DNA from: Verrucomicrobiota bacterium
GTDB taxonomy: Bacteria; Verrucomicrobiota; Verrucomicrobiia; Limisphaerales; UBA8199
Reading direction: 5' to 3'
Assembly (NCBI GenBank): GCA_029974925.1
Contig: JARKQH010000069.1
Location: forward strand, 1 to 40,810
DNA length: 40,810 bases
A program made the translations under genes and the position numbers. The notes below the pieces were generated by a model. That model was not told the DNA's origin, ran no database searches, and saw only the letters and a program-made list of their open reading frames with translations. Positions 31,301 to 39,117 of the stretch are shown here, piece by piece (positions within the stretch are counted from its first letter, which is position 1; each line of letters begins with the position of its first letter).

Positions 31301-33636
31301 GCCTCAATCACGTCGCCGTGGGAGACCTGCAACCGCCCGTCGGGCGCGGGGGGGCCGGTGACCGTGGCAACCGTGCCGGTGAAATTGCCTGCGGGTCCGC
31401 TGGCCTGAAGGAGGATGGTTTCCGGGGTGGTTTCCGTTGTGCTCGAAAGGGCGATGGTGGCGTTGGGCGCTCCGGCGAGGTTGTGGTCCACCAGGGCCAG
31501 CCGCATCTGGTCGGGCGCCCGGTAGCTCAGGCGGTCGAAGGTGAGAATGCCGGTGCCGGGCGGGGCGATGCTGGCGGAAACAACCAGCGCGAAATCCTGG
31601 TCGAGTCCGGGCGTGTCGGTGCGCGCGTCGGTGACCACATTGCGGGCGCGAACGCGAATGACATATTCACCGGGGATGGGCGTCCACAAGTGCACCGCTT
31701 CGACGTTGTTTCGGTCGTCGGAGGCAACCGTGTCGGGAACGGACTCGCCGTTGGCAAAGCTGTTGCCGCGATAGACCCTGCCGTTGGGGCCGACGACTTC
31801 CAAGTCCAGGTCATTGACCAGCGCGGGAATGGCGCCGGGGAATCCGGCTGCGTCGGTGTAAACCAGAGTGATCTTCAGCGGCTCATCCTGGGTGTCCACC
31901 AGGATTCGTTGTTCATACTGCTGGCCGGTGGTGAGCAGGACGGATTGGTCAAGAAACTGGTAAGTGCGAGCTGAATCGAGCAACTCGACGAGGTCAATCC
32001 GGCCCCAGCCTTCGTCGTTGTTGGGGACGGGGCCGGTGCCGAATTCGTCGTAACAATCCACCGCCGAATTAATGAGAGCGGCTTTGACGAGGGCGGGGGA
32101 AGGGGTCAGGTTGGTGTGGGTCTGACGATAGTATTGGACGAAGACGGCCGCGGCGCCTGAGGCATGGGGGCCGGCCTGGCTGGTTCCGCCCTGGTATTGG
32201 TAGTTGGGCGAAATGGGCGACCAGGCGTATTGGTCGGTGGCGGAGGCGGATTGGAGCGAGGCAATCCAGGTTCCGGGCGCCACCACGTCCGGCTTGATGC
32301 GGCCATCCTCGCAGGGACCACGGCTGGAGAAGTCCGCCATGGCATCCGGGCCATCGGCATAAATCAGAAAATCCTGGCGATCGTTTTCGACGGCGCCGGT
32401 GGCGATGACATTCTTGGCAACCGCCGGGCTGCCGATGGTTTGGGTTCCCGGTCCGGCGTTCCCGGCCGAAAACTCGAGGATGTAGGGCTGATCGCCCTCG
32501 GCCAGCCAGTCGGCATCGCGGACCAACAGGTCGAATTCCCGGGCGCTCAGGTCGTAGCGGCCCTGAGTGTCATCCCCCCAACTGTTCGAGCCGATGTCGG
32601 CGCCAACGCGGACGGCGTCGCGGGTCATGCGGTCAAAACTTGAGGGCGGTTCGTAGCCGCCAACGGCGTCAAACAGGCGCTGGGCAATAATGCTGGCGCC
32701 CGGGGCGACCCCCAATCCGTAAAGGGCGCCGAACTCGTCCACCTCGCCCGTGGCGCCGTTGCCGGCGACAATGCCGGCAACGTGGGTTCCGTGGCTGTGC
32801 TCGTCGGCCGCATCGGTCAGATTGCCATAGTAAAAAAAAGCCGGCGTGCGCCCCAAGAGGTCCGGATGCATGGAGGCGGCATCGCCGTTGTGGAGCCCGC
32901 TGTCCGCCACGGCAATCCTGACGCCGGCGCCGTCGTAGCCCAGTGACATCGTCAGCAACGTGTTGGGGCCGCCGTCGCCGGCGACGATCTTCGAGGCGAC
33001 CTCGTCATAGAGCTTCATGGCCGGCGCCGATTCAATCCACAGCACCGCCTCGGACCTCGCCAAGGCCTCGAGCCGGCCCGCGGGAATCCGGCCCCGGAGG
33101 ATCGGCCCCGAGCGATGGTTGGACTCCTGGCGTATGGCGGAGAAAGCACGCCGGACCTCGGCGAGCTCGGATGCCGGCAGACGAGGGGCCAGCAGAACGG
33201 CCACGTCCAGAGGGCCGTCCGCCGCGCGTCCTTTAACTCGGTCAGCCAGGCCGCGATGCACCTTGTGTTCGGGACGGTAAGGTCCCATCCAGTGGATGAA
33301 GGGCAGTGCGCGCAGCAGTCCCGGCCGGGCCTGGTGACAGCGAGCGACAAAAGCGTCCGTGGGCACCGGTTCGAGCAGCGCCACCCCCAAGGCCGCCAAT
33401 TGCTCGCGCCATTCAGGCTGGACCGGCCCCTCGAACTGGATGAGGAACAGCCCGGTGACCGGCGCCTGGGCGGCAGGCGCGGCCGGGGCCCGTTCGGCAG
33501 CCCTCAGGGGCTTCGTTGGGATGACCTCGTTCCGCAGTTGAATGAAGCGGGTATGGGGCGAAGAAGCCGCCGCGGCGGCCAGCACGCTTCCCAGGATCAG
33601 TCCGGCCGCCGTTGGTGCAAGCAAACGAAACTTCAC
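28324..33636 (-). CDS. Large secreted S8 subtilase with GATase-like, beta-sandwich and FYRL modules
   Basis: This 1770-residue exported protease has signal MKFRLLAPTAAGLILGSVLA and an inhibitor-like propeptide. The S8 domain (about 220-560) carries the triad Asp in IAVADSGLHN (D245), His in EHSHGTHVAG (H282) and Ser in GGTSQAGPHASG (S486), with oxyanion Asn in FSAGNAG (N393); GTSQA replaces the usual GTSMA. A P-domain-like and FN3-like region follows. A class I glutamine-amidotransferase-like segment begins at APAILMVDGFVEDFLL (about 890-1110). Then come more FN3-like repeats, an immune-inhibitor/MAM-like sandwich (WYDNLEHGSTNW), a Ca-binding TDTDGDGMSDWSEF loop, and two C-terminal FYRV/FYRL modules. 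The role is probably extracellular protein degradation. It shares a transcript with rluE. Confidence 0.9.
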   Translation of the reverse strand: MKFRLLAPTAAGLILGSVLAAAAASSPHTRFIQLRNEVIPTKPLRAAERAPAAPAAQAPVTGLFLIQFEGPVQPEWREQLAALGVALLEPVPTDAFVARCHQARPGLLRALPFIHWMGPYRPEHKVHRGLADRVKGRAADGPLDVAVLLAPRLPASELAEVRRAFSAIRQESNHRSGPILRGRIPAGRLEALARSEAVLWIESAPAMKLYDEVASKIVAGDGGPNTLLTMSLGYDGAGVRIAVADSGLHNGDAASMHPDLLGRTPAFFYYGNLTDAADEHSHGTHVAGIVAGNGATGEVDEFGALYGLGVAPGASIIAQRLFDAVGGYEPPSSFDRMTRDAVRVGADIGSNSWGDDTQGRYDLSAREFDLLVRDADWLAEGDQPYILEFSAGNAGPGTQTIGSPAVAKNVIATGAVENDRQDFLIYADGPDAMADFSSRGPCEDGRIKPDVVAPGTWIASLQSASATDQYAWSPISPNYQYQGGTSQAGPHASGAAAVFVQYYRQTHTNLTPSPALVKAALINSAVDCYDEFGTGPVPNNDEGWGRIDLVELLDSARTYQFLDQSVLLTTGQQYEQRILVDTQDEPLKITLVYTDAAGFPGAIPALVNDLDLEVVGPNGRVYRGNSFANGESVPDTVASDDRNNVEAVHLWTPIPGEYVIRVRARNVVTDARTDTPGLDQDFALVVSASIAPPGTGILTFDRLSYRAPDQMRLALVDHNLAGAPNATIALSSTTETTPETILLQASGPAGNFTGTVATVTGPPAPDGRLQVSHGDVIEARYQDAAPPATRLFTAKADLLPPVISNLHVTNRFGRAEVRWTTDEPASSIVFYGSNLPLSLSLTGATFATAHAVPLTGLISGTTNFFFIVCADVAGNRVTNDNNGELFVVVPPRAPAILMVDGFVEDFLLEPPDLGNYTRCLDQLGLSYDVWKIETEPRPITAADLRPYRVVLWRLPEFSLSRPTFTAGERAALIEYLNGGGGLFVASMEAASRLDDTGAQSFRKEVLHIADFEVDAGVPDAEGVPDDPIGDGLFFSLDYTFDYFGFDFSDTLTPGPNAAGILYKSGTGKYAGIRFPRAGVDSPARVVYLGFPFDAIPADEPPPGDRTTLMRRVLVFLAPGLNGEGSLVFDRGAYTIPSQVTLEIADSDLEGQSQATATFYTETLPAGTPLTLAATTRPGIFRGTVSLSATPSGSPAEFVVRDGETIRATYFDSSLNALVTAQALIETNPPSISLVSATPGYVDALITWETSELADSTVQFGESPLLGRSAASDELSDYHEINLYQLQPDRTYYFRVISRDRAGNVAMDDNGGRLYTFRTLAPLQPPWYDNLEHGSTNWVVYTPEESEIGWQLGQPNPLFGTPANSPVNCWAANLNYAFISQVESYLISPAIVLTGGNQAVLRFAQTYDFTYPFEFDIFHAGEVLLIPNDALAPITLAEYSDDLADWHEVEFDLSPHLGKVVYIAWHYFMLSFDPWPRMGWMVDDISITVSNVQPGTVVITNNLWQAGYSLSGPLSTNAGGRFLALSNAPPGSYTIEYADLAYYQTPAAQTKLLAEGGTVTFTGVYTLADANGNGIADGWEQRYFGNVSAYRSNTTDTDGDGMSDWSEFVAGTDPNSPPRAFNLLARQTSGNTLRLEWASVPGQQYRVLQTTNFSGWTPYTSWSEATSTVSRLDIPIPTGAAPAFYRVQAGATNSPAGLPPNLRLTVAPSTNNTLRLSWPSAAGRGYRLLSSTNAINWIPATGWFRALATTTSATNLPVPVSPQFYRLEVQP

Positions 33637-33896
33637 ACACTTACGTTACGGTAATTAAGCCCCCAAAACAAGCGAGGTCAGAGGGGTTGACCGGGATGGT
33701 GTTCGCCAAAGAAGGCTTGAATCGAACGCCCAGGTCCTTACTTTGCGGCTCATGCTCGCGCGCCAGATCAGGTGTTCGCGGAAAGTTTCAGCCTCGGGGC
33801 CGGCCGGGGCGGAGAGATTGACCGCCGGGCACCGGGGCTTGAAGGCGGGTCTGGCGTCGCTGGTGGCGGGCGGCCGGATCCAACGCGAAACAGATT

Positions 33897-35138
33897 ATGA
33901 AAGCTGCATCACCAGAATCGTCTGCGCTGCCGGCTGAAGGCCAGACTCCGGCGCCGGCTGCGTCAAGGCGGCTCATGTCACTGGATGCGTTGCGCGGGTT
34001 CGACATGTTCTGGATTGTCGGCGGGGAGGGAATCATCCACGGGCTGTGTGACGCCTACCCGGAGCAGCCCTTTTTCAAATTCCTGCGCGGACAGGTCACC
34101 CACAAGGCCTGGGCCGGGTTCGCTTTTTATGACCTGATTTTCCCTTTGTTCATCTTCATTGTGGGGGTCTCCCTGGTGTTTTCGCTGAGCCGGATGCTCG
34201 AACGCGAGGGCCTGGGCCGGACCCTGAGGCGGATCGCCTTCCGAACTTTATTTCTTTACATTTGTGGTTTGCTGGTTTATGGCGGCATTTCGCAAGGGGT
34301 GGACCAGATTCGCTGGATGGGGGTGCTGCAGCGCATTGCGATCTGCTACGGGTTCACCGCCCTTTTGTTCTGCCTGTTCCGGCTGCGCGGGATGGTTGTG
34401 ATTTGCGTTTCCCTGTTGCTGGGCTATTGGGCGGTGACCAGCCTGGCGCCCATCCGTGATTTCAACCTTCAAACCGCCCGGTTGGAACGCGCGGGGCTTG
34501 CGCCTCGCGACCCCGAAACCCGCGCCTTGTTCCTGGCGACGACCCGGTTCGTTCGGGGCCGGTTTGAGGATGGGCTGAATCTGCCCCAGCAGATTGATTT
34601 TCAATATCTGCCGGGCCGGAAATGGGATGGGGCATACGACCCGGAGGGAATCCTGAGCACGTTTCCCGCGATAGCCACCTGCCTGTTGGGAGTCTTTGCC
34701 GGGCTGTTGCTGCGCAACGGCAAGGTGCCGGAGCAAAAGAAGGTATGGGTGCTGATGGGCTTTGGCATCGGCGGCGTCATCGCCGGATTCATTTGGGGCC
34801 TGCAGTTCCCCGTGATCAAGAAGATCTGGACTTCCTCCTTCGTGCTGGTGGCGGGCGGCTATTCCTGTCTGCTGCTGGGCGCCTTCCACCAAATCATCGA
34901 GATTTGGCAGTGGCGGAGATGGTGCGTTCCTTTTGTCTGGATTGGGACCAACGCCATCACGATTTATCTGGCCGCCCACCTGTTGCCCTTGGAGAAAATG
35001 GCTGAATTGGTCGTGGGAGGGCCGGTCAAGCAGGCGTTCGGCGTCTGGGGCGAGCTGGTGGTGGCCGTCACGGTGGTTGGCATCATGCTGGCTTTCGTCC
35101 GGTTTCTTTACCAACGAAAGATTTTTCTGAGGTTCTAA
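33897..35138 (+). CDS. HGSNAT-like membrane acyltransferase (DUF5009 family)
   Basis: This 413-residue protein has about ten membrane segments. The N-terminal motif SLDALRGFDMFWIVGGEGI is typical of heparan-alpha-glucosaminide N-acetyltransferase-like proteins, and FPLFIFIVGVSLVFS and GVLQRIAICYGF follow. The family uses acyl-CoA to acylate amino sugars across a membrane in eukaryotes. In bacteria the substrate is unknown, and members often sit among glycan-degradation genes, as here. About 260 bases separate it from the divergent protease gene; I saw no promoter or riboswitch there. ATG 33897 is the only good start, with no clear ribosome-binding site. Confidence 0.85.
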   Translation: MKAASPESSALPAEGQTPAPAASRRLMSLDALRGFDMFWIVGGEGIIHGLCDAYPEQPFFKFLRGQVTHKAWAGFAFYDLIFPLFIFIVGVSLVFSLSRMLEREGLGRTLRRIAFRTLFLYICGLLVYGGISQGVDQIRWMGVLQRIAICYGFTALLFCLFRLRGMVVICVSLLLGYWAVTSLAPIRDFNLQTARLERAGLAPRDPETRALFLATTRFVRGRFEDGLNLPQQIDFQYLPGRKWDGAYDPEGILSTFPAIATCLLGVFAGLLLRNGKVPEQKKVWVLMGFGIGGVIAGFIWGLQFPVIKKIWTSSFVLVAGGYSCLLLGAFHQIIEIWQWRRWCVPFVWIGTNAITIYLAAHLLPLEKMAELVVGGPVKQAFGVWGELVVAVTVVGIMLAFVRFLYQRKIFLRF

Positions 35139-35211
35139 ATGGCGGGCCAACGGCAGCGCCGGAATCCGACTCAGGATGAAACGTCCGGGCCCCGGATAAG
35201 GACAGGGAAAA

Positions 35212-35289
35212 TGGTCGGGGCGGTGAGATTCGAACTCACGACCTCTTGTACCCGAAACAAGCGCGCTAGCCAGGCTACGCTACGCCCCG
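35212..35289 (-). tRNA. tRNA-Pro, anticodon CGG
   Basis: The minus strand folds as a full cloverleaf. The acceptor is CGGGGCG paired with CGCCCCG, then TA, a D-arm with the AGCCTGGCTAGC loop, anticodon stem CTTGT/ACAAG with loop TTCGGGT, variable loop AGGTC, T-arm GTGAG-TTCGAAT-CTCAC, discriminator A and an encoded CCA end (35212-35214). The anticodon CGG decodes CCG. The D-loop has one more base than E. coli tRNA-Pro. Confidence 0.95.
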
Positions 35290-35477
35290 ACCCGGTATCC
35301 CAAGCATGGCCGGTTTCGCGCCGGAATGCAAATGAGAAATTTTCGGGATTTCCGCCGGGAAGCCCGCCGCCGGTCAGCCCCCCACTTTCCACTTGTGGGA
35401 GAGCCTGCTTTCGGTAGGATTCTGGCATGTTGCCTTGGTCAGTTGTAGTGAATGTCCGCAAATAACCGGGTTCGCTT

Positions 35478-36770
35478 ATGATCATGTCCGCTCCTGTTGA
35501 ACGCGAGGGTTCCCCCCTCGCGCCAGCGCAGGCATCCCCGCCCGCCCCCCGTCGCAAAGGGACCCTGCTGATCGTGGACGACGAGGAAGGCCCGCGGCTC
35601 TCCCTGAAGCTGATTTTCAAGGACGATTACGAGGTGCTGCTGGCTGAAGACGGCCCGTCGGCGATTCAACTGGCCCAGGAGCACCGGATTGACGTGGCCA
35701 TCCTTGACATCCGGATGGCCGGCATGTCCGGCATCGAGGTGCTGGAGCGCCTCAAGTACGTGGACCCCGGCATCGAAGTGGTCATGATGACCGCGTTCGA
35801 GACCACCGACACGATCCGGCAGGCCATGCGGCTGCGGGCCTGCGATTACATCAACAAGCCGTTTGATTTGGCCACCGTGCGCGCCGCGGTGGCCAATGCC
35901 ATGCAGCGCCGCACGCTCGAGGGGGAGTTTCATAACAACGCCGAGAGACTCCAGGAACTGCTCAACGAGCTGCAAAACCAGAAGATTGAGGAGCAAATGG
36001 CGCAGACCCGCGGCGAAATCTACGCCAGCATCATTCATGACATCAACGGCCCGCTGACCGTCATCTCGGGCTTTGTGCAGTTGATGAATCAGCGCATCGG
36101 CAATGCCAGCCGCCTGGAGGTCGAGGACCTCGAGTTCATCAAGGACCGGCTCAAGACCATCACGCGGCAAGTGACCAACTGCATCGAGATCTCGCGGCGC
36201 TACCTGAGTTTTCTGCGCCGGCGGGCCGACGACGCGCCGCGGGTGGGGGTGAACCAATTGCTGACGGACCTTCACCATCTGGTGCGGGTCCATCCCAGCA
36301 AGCAGCAAAACGAGTTCGTCATTCGCCCATTGCTCCAGGACATCGCGGTTCGCATGAACGGGACGGACCTGATTCAGGTGCTGTTGAACCTGGCCGTCAA
36401 TGGGTTTCAATGTTCCGCCCAGCCGCACCTCGTCGAGATCGAGGCAGCCGTGCTGGCGGCGGCCCTGGACCTGAGGACTTTCAAAGACGGTCCGCAGGAA
36501 CGGTTCCTCAACGTTGAAAATTTCGCCAACACGGCGCCGCTGCTCAAACTCAGTGTCCGGGACACCGGCCCCGGCATCCCGCCGGAGGTCCTGCCGCGCA
36601 TCTTCCAGCCCTATTTCACCACCAAGAGCGGACGGCAGGGAACCGGCTTGGGGCTGAACATCGTCCAACGGCTGGTCCGCGAAGCGCAAGCCGCTCTGCA
36701 TGTGCGCACCGACCCGGGCCAGGGGACTTGTTTCACGGTGTATCTGCCCGCGGTTTATCTGCCCGATTGA
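35478..36770 (+). CDS. Hybrid response regulator-histidine kinase (REC first)
   Basis: A 430-residue soluble protein. The N-terminal receiver domain (about 28-145) has the acidic pair LIVDDEE (D34, D35), phospho-acceptor AILDIRMAG (D77), Thr105 in MMTAFE and Lys127 in INKPFD. A helical linker leads to a HisKA-type dimerisation region with H-box ASIIHDINGPLTVISGF (H187). The HATPase_c domain has N-box LLNLAVNGFQ, G1 DTGPGIP, F-box IFQPYFTTK and G2 GTGLGLNIV. There is no membrane segment or input domain, so it likely takes phosphate from another kinase or acts in a cytoplasmic relay. ATG 35484 is an alternative start. No response-regulator partner is adjacent. Confidence 0.92.
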   Translation: MIMSAPVEREGSPLAPAQASPPAPRRKGTLLIVDDEEGPRLSLKLIFKDDYEVLLAEDGPSAIQLAQEHRIDVAILDIRMAGMSGIEVLERLKYVDPGIEVVMMTAFETTDTIRQAMRLRACDYINKPFDLATVRAAVANAMQRRTLEGEFHNNAERLQELLNELQNQKIEEQMAQTRGEIYASIIHDINGPLTVISGFVQLMNQRIGNASRLEVEDLEFIKDRLKTITRQVTNCIEISRRYLSFLRRRADDAPRVGVNQLLTDLHHLVRVHPSKQQNEFVIRPLLQDIAVRMNGTDLIQVLLNLAVNGFQCSAQPHLVEIEAAVLAAALDLRTFKDGPQERFLNVENFANTAPLLKLSVRDTGPGIPPEVLPRIFQPYFTTKSGRQGTGLGLNIVQRLVREAQAALHVRTDPGQGTCFTVYLPAVYLPD

Positions 36771-37036
36771 ACGCCACACGGGCCCGTTCCTGCTCGGAAT
36801 CGCGTATCCCAAACTGAAGCAGGTGTCGCGGCCGGGACGGCTCGGGCGCGTTCGGTTTCTCCCTCCCGGTCACTGTCAGCGCCGTGTGGGTTCCGCAGCG
36901 CGCGAGGTGGGGGATGCCTGCGATTTATTCGGTTGTTTTCCGACCGCCTACGCGCAGGTTTACAAGGCCTTGGGCGGCGGGTGGGAAGCGAAGGATCGAA
37001 CCTCGACAATCCGGGCTGCCCCGCCACACTGAGGCC

Positions 37037-37459
37037 ATGGATATTGATAAGCTGCGCTCGATCACCAACAATTATCGGGACGTCCGCCTGATCAGCCTGC
37101 GGGATTGGAAGCGTGCCCAGGAGATCGTTCCCCGCGATGTGGGGGGGCCCTACCTGGTTTGCCAGGAAGGTTACGATCCGCGCGATTTGCGAATGGACCT
37201 CGACGAGTTTGTGTTGAGCAAGTCGGGCAAATGGGTGTCGCTCGGCCTCTTTTTCAAACTGCCCCGCGAAACCCGCCGCCAGGAGTTCATCTTCGGAACC
37301 GCCGCCGAGGTCATGGACTTGCTTCAGTCGCTGCCCTCAAACGCCACGGTGTTTCACCCCGGTGAACCGCCGCCGCCCCAGCCCGAGCCTGGCGAGGACG
37401 ACCTGAAGGCCGCGTTCCTTGCGGCCAAACAAACGCCGGGCAGTTCGCCCACAGGCTGA
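37037..37459 (+). CDS. Small conserved-looking protein of unknown function
   Basis: A 140-residue acidic cytoplasmic protein starting MDIDKLRSITNNYRDVRLIS. Visible segments are PYLVCQEGYDPRDLRMDLDE, FVLSKSGKWVSLGLFFKLPR and RQEFIFGTAAEVMDLLQSLP, followed by a Pro-rich tail with PPPPQPEPGEDDLKAAFLAA. There is no signal peptide or membrane segment. I do not recognise a family. Codon use and the regular charged/hydrophobic pattern suggest it is real. The open frame extends upstream to 36884, but that part is compositionally unlike the rest. It is followed directly by the hairpin array. Confidence 0.7.
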   Translation: MDIDKLRSITNNYRDVRLISLRDWKRAQEIVPRDVGGPYLVCQEGYDPRDLRMDLDEFVLSKSGKWVSLGLFFKLPRETRRQEFIFGTAAEVMDLLQSLPSNATVFHPGEPPPPQPEPGEDDLKAAFLAAKQTPGSSPTG

Positions 37460-37491
37460 TTCGTCACGGCAGACCGTCGGGATCAAACCGA

Positions 37492-37740
37492 CGGCGACGA
37501 GGCGTCGCCGCCCCCGAAGTCATTGAGGGTCTGGATGGGGGCTGGGACGTCTCGTCCCAGGAAGTTTTGGGTTGCGAGGGCGTGGGAGGCTGGAGACGGG
37601 ACGTCTCCAGCCCCGACGTGATTGAGGCTTTGGCTTGGGGCTGGGACGTCTCGTCCCAGGCAGCTTTGGATTGCGACGGGAGGCCACGGCGACGAGACGT
37701 CGCCGCCCCTTACCCATTGGGTTGGGGTGGAGACATCGCC
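37492..37740. repeat. REP/BIME-like array of GACG-N3-CGTC hairpins with a ~99-bp tandem period
   Basis: Five clear hairpins share a core of GACG, three bases, CGTC. They are 37492-37510 (CGGCGACG/CGTCGCCG), 37542-37560 (CTGGGACG/CGTCCCAG), 37588-37612 (GGCTGGAGACG/CGTCTCCAGCC, 11 bp), 37641-37659 (identical to the second) and 37687-37705 (like the first). A degraded sixth lies near 37728-37740. A unit containing ATTGAGG, a T/G-rich spacer and GGGGCTGGGACGTCTCGTCC recurs 99 bp apart. The array occupies the 425-bp gap between the small unknown gene and the prepilin terminator. Confidence 0.85.
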
Positions 37741-37827
37741 GCCCAGGATGACTGCTTTTGGCTGGTAGTTCCGCTCGTTTGGTCTTGAGAGGACTTTAGC
37801 CCCTCAGGCTCTGAGTCCTGTCCGGCA

Positions 37828-37861
37828 TAAAAAAAGAAAAAGGCGCCCTCGCGGGCGCCTT
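37828..37861 (-). terminator. Rho-independent terminator of the prepilin gene
   Basis: On the minus strand AAGGCGCCC, loop GCGA, GGGCGCCTT is followed by a run of T broken by a single C (TTTTTC then TTTTTTT). It lies 25 nt after the prepilin stop codon at 37886. Confidence 0.9.
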
Positions 37862-37885
37862 GAGAAGGTCAGTTGTCTCTTTCGC

Positions 37886-38683
37886 TTACGGGAAGAGCAG
37901 CATGTTGGCCGGGTTGCTCATGTCCCCGGTGTTCTTGCAGGCCTCGCGGAAGCGGGCGGAGCTGAGCTGCTGGACGGAGCCGTCGGAGATCAGCACGTTG
38001 CCGTTCTTCTGGTGCATGCGTTCGGTCCAGCCGAAGGTTGCCGTCGGAGGCACGTTCGTGCCCATGGCGACGGCCTGGCCGGAGTTGGCAGCCACGCGCG
38101 GCGAGTTGCCGTAACCGTTGTTGGGAACCGCGCCGGCCCAGTTGGGAGTCAGGTTGTTGAACCCGCCCCAAATGTTGCGGTCACCGGACAGGAACATCTG
38201 CGGCTGGCCTTCCTGACAATCTTTGCCCACAAAGTAGGAGACGAAATCATTCGCCAGCGAGAATCCACCGGGCTGCGCCACCGAATTCATCTGGTTCGCC
38301 ACGATGATGAAGTTGGTGTGAGCCACCGCGTCGTCGGACGGGCACACGAGAATCTTGGGCGTGCTCAGCTCGTTGGACATGACGCCGAAAACCTGGAAGA
38401 GGTATTGGGCCATGGGAGCCGCCTGCATCAACTGGGTCTGATTGGGCGGACCACCTTCCGTGGCGGAAACCTGCATCGGATACCGGTCTCCGTTGTCAAT
38501 CGCCCAGGTCTTGAAGGCCAGGCCGATCTGCTTCAGGTTGTTGGTGCAATTAATACGTTGGGCGCGTGCCTTGGCGCGGGCCAACGCCGGCAGCAACATA
38601 GCCGCCAGAATGGCGATGATGGCAATCACGACGAGCAATTCGATCAGCGTGAAAGCCCGAGTCTTCTTTCGTTGGTTGTTCAT
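37886..38683 (-). CDS. Type IV/II prepilin-like protein with H-X9-DG tail
   Basis: This 265-residue protein starts with a prepilin leader: [20 protein letters not shown], with Phe and Glu (TLIE) at the processing site, followed by the long hydrophobic helix [17 protein letters not shown]. The C-terminal part contains [14 protein letters not shown], the H-X9-DG motif of PVC-group GspG/pseudopilin-like proteins. Such proteins occur in many copies per PVC genome. Their role in secretion or surface structures is unproven. The protein is predicted to be processed by a PilD-type peptidase encoded elsewhere. A strong terminator follows at 37828-37861, so it is a single-gene transcript. A consensus TTGACA lies at 38763-38758 but no good -10 is evident. 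Confidence 0.93.
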   Translation of the reverse strand: MNNQRKKTRAFTLIELLVVIAIIAILAAMLLPALARAKARAQRINCTNNLKQIGLAFKTWAIDNGDRYPMQVSATEGGPPNQTQLMQAAPMAQYLFQVFGVMSNELSTPKILVCPSDDAVAHTNFIIVANQMNSVAQPGGFSLANDFVSYFVGKDCQEGQPQMFLSGDRNIWGGFNNLTPNWAGAVPNNGYGNSPRVAANSGQAVAMGTNVPPTATFGWTERMHQKNGNVLISDGSVQQLSSARFREACKNTGDMSNPANMLLFP

Positions 38684-38852
38684 TTAATCTCTGCTGGTTT
38701 TCAGTTTAAACGTTCTTGGCAGACAGTCCGCATTCCATTTCGGGGGCGATCCACACTGTCAACCTGATCACAGCTTACCCTTAGCACTGACGGTGCCACA
38801 ACATTTTTCTGCAATTTTCTTAGGGAATCTGGACAGAAAGGGGTGGAATTAG

Positions 38853-38887
38853 GCGTGAATCTCACGCATGGCGCGTGATTTTCACGC
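38853..38887. promoter_or_regulatory. Twin inverted repeats GCGTGA-N3-TCACGC, centres 20 bp apart
   Basis: GCGTGA-ATC-TCACGC at 38853-38867 and GCGTGA-TTT-TCACGC at 38873-38887 are two perfect 6-bp dyads on the same face of the helix (two turns apart). This is the layout expected of a cooperative repressor or activator operator. They sit 170-204 nt upstream of the prepilin start and about 230 nt upstream of the GH43 start, so either gene could be the target. Confidence 0.55.
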
Positions 38888-38911
38888 AAAACCCGTTTTT
38901 AGGCGGGTTTT
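38888..38911. terminator. Possible bidirectional hairpin next to the dyads
   Basis: AAAACCCG, loop TTTTTAGG, CGGGTTTT. It has only four GC pairs, with A/T tracts on both arms, so at best it is a weak terminator. It begins at the base after the second dyad. Confidence 0.25.
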
Positions 38912-39117
38912 CTCCTGACACGGGTTTCACGGGCGCTGGTGGGGGCGGACAATGTCGTTAACGGACTTTCGGTCCTGACTCAAGTTTAGCCCGCCAGGGG
39001 CTGCCTTGGGTTCCCGGCCTGCCGGCTCAAACAACCTCAACGGAGTCACGACCTGTGCCGCCCCAATCCCACTGGTTTTTCTTCCTCGGCCTGGAGGTTT
39101 CGGGATAATTTGGGGGC

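Larger units (their letters stand above)
38684..39117. other. Divergent intergenic region with operator-like dyads
   Basis: This 434-bp region separates the prepilin and GH43 genes. It is AT-richer than its surroundings near 38800-38830 and contains the twin palindromes and hairpin listed separately. No gene is supported here; open frames lack recognisable features. Confidence 0.55.

Noticed and set aside
33637-33896. Riboswitch or small gene between protease and acyltransferase
   Set aside because: No conserved hairpin set or motif-bearing frame could be recognised in the 260 bases.
36985-37025. tRNA T-arm-like sequence (GGTTCGATCC on the minus strand)
   Set aside because: The T-stem is imperfect and no matching acceptor, anticodon or D-arm is nearby; not a tRNA and not a demonstrable attachment site.
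36771-37036. Possible N-terminal extension of the small unknown gene to 36884
   Set aside because: The extra 51 residues are basic and irregular, unlike the acidic, regular downstream protein; ATG 37037 fits better.
37492-37740. CRISPR array
   Set aside because: The repeats are palindromic hairpins with varied stems and no constant repeat-spacer spacing; no cas genes are present.
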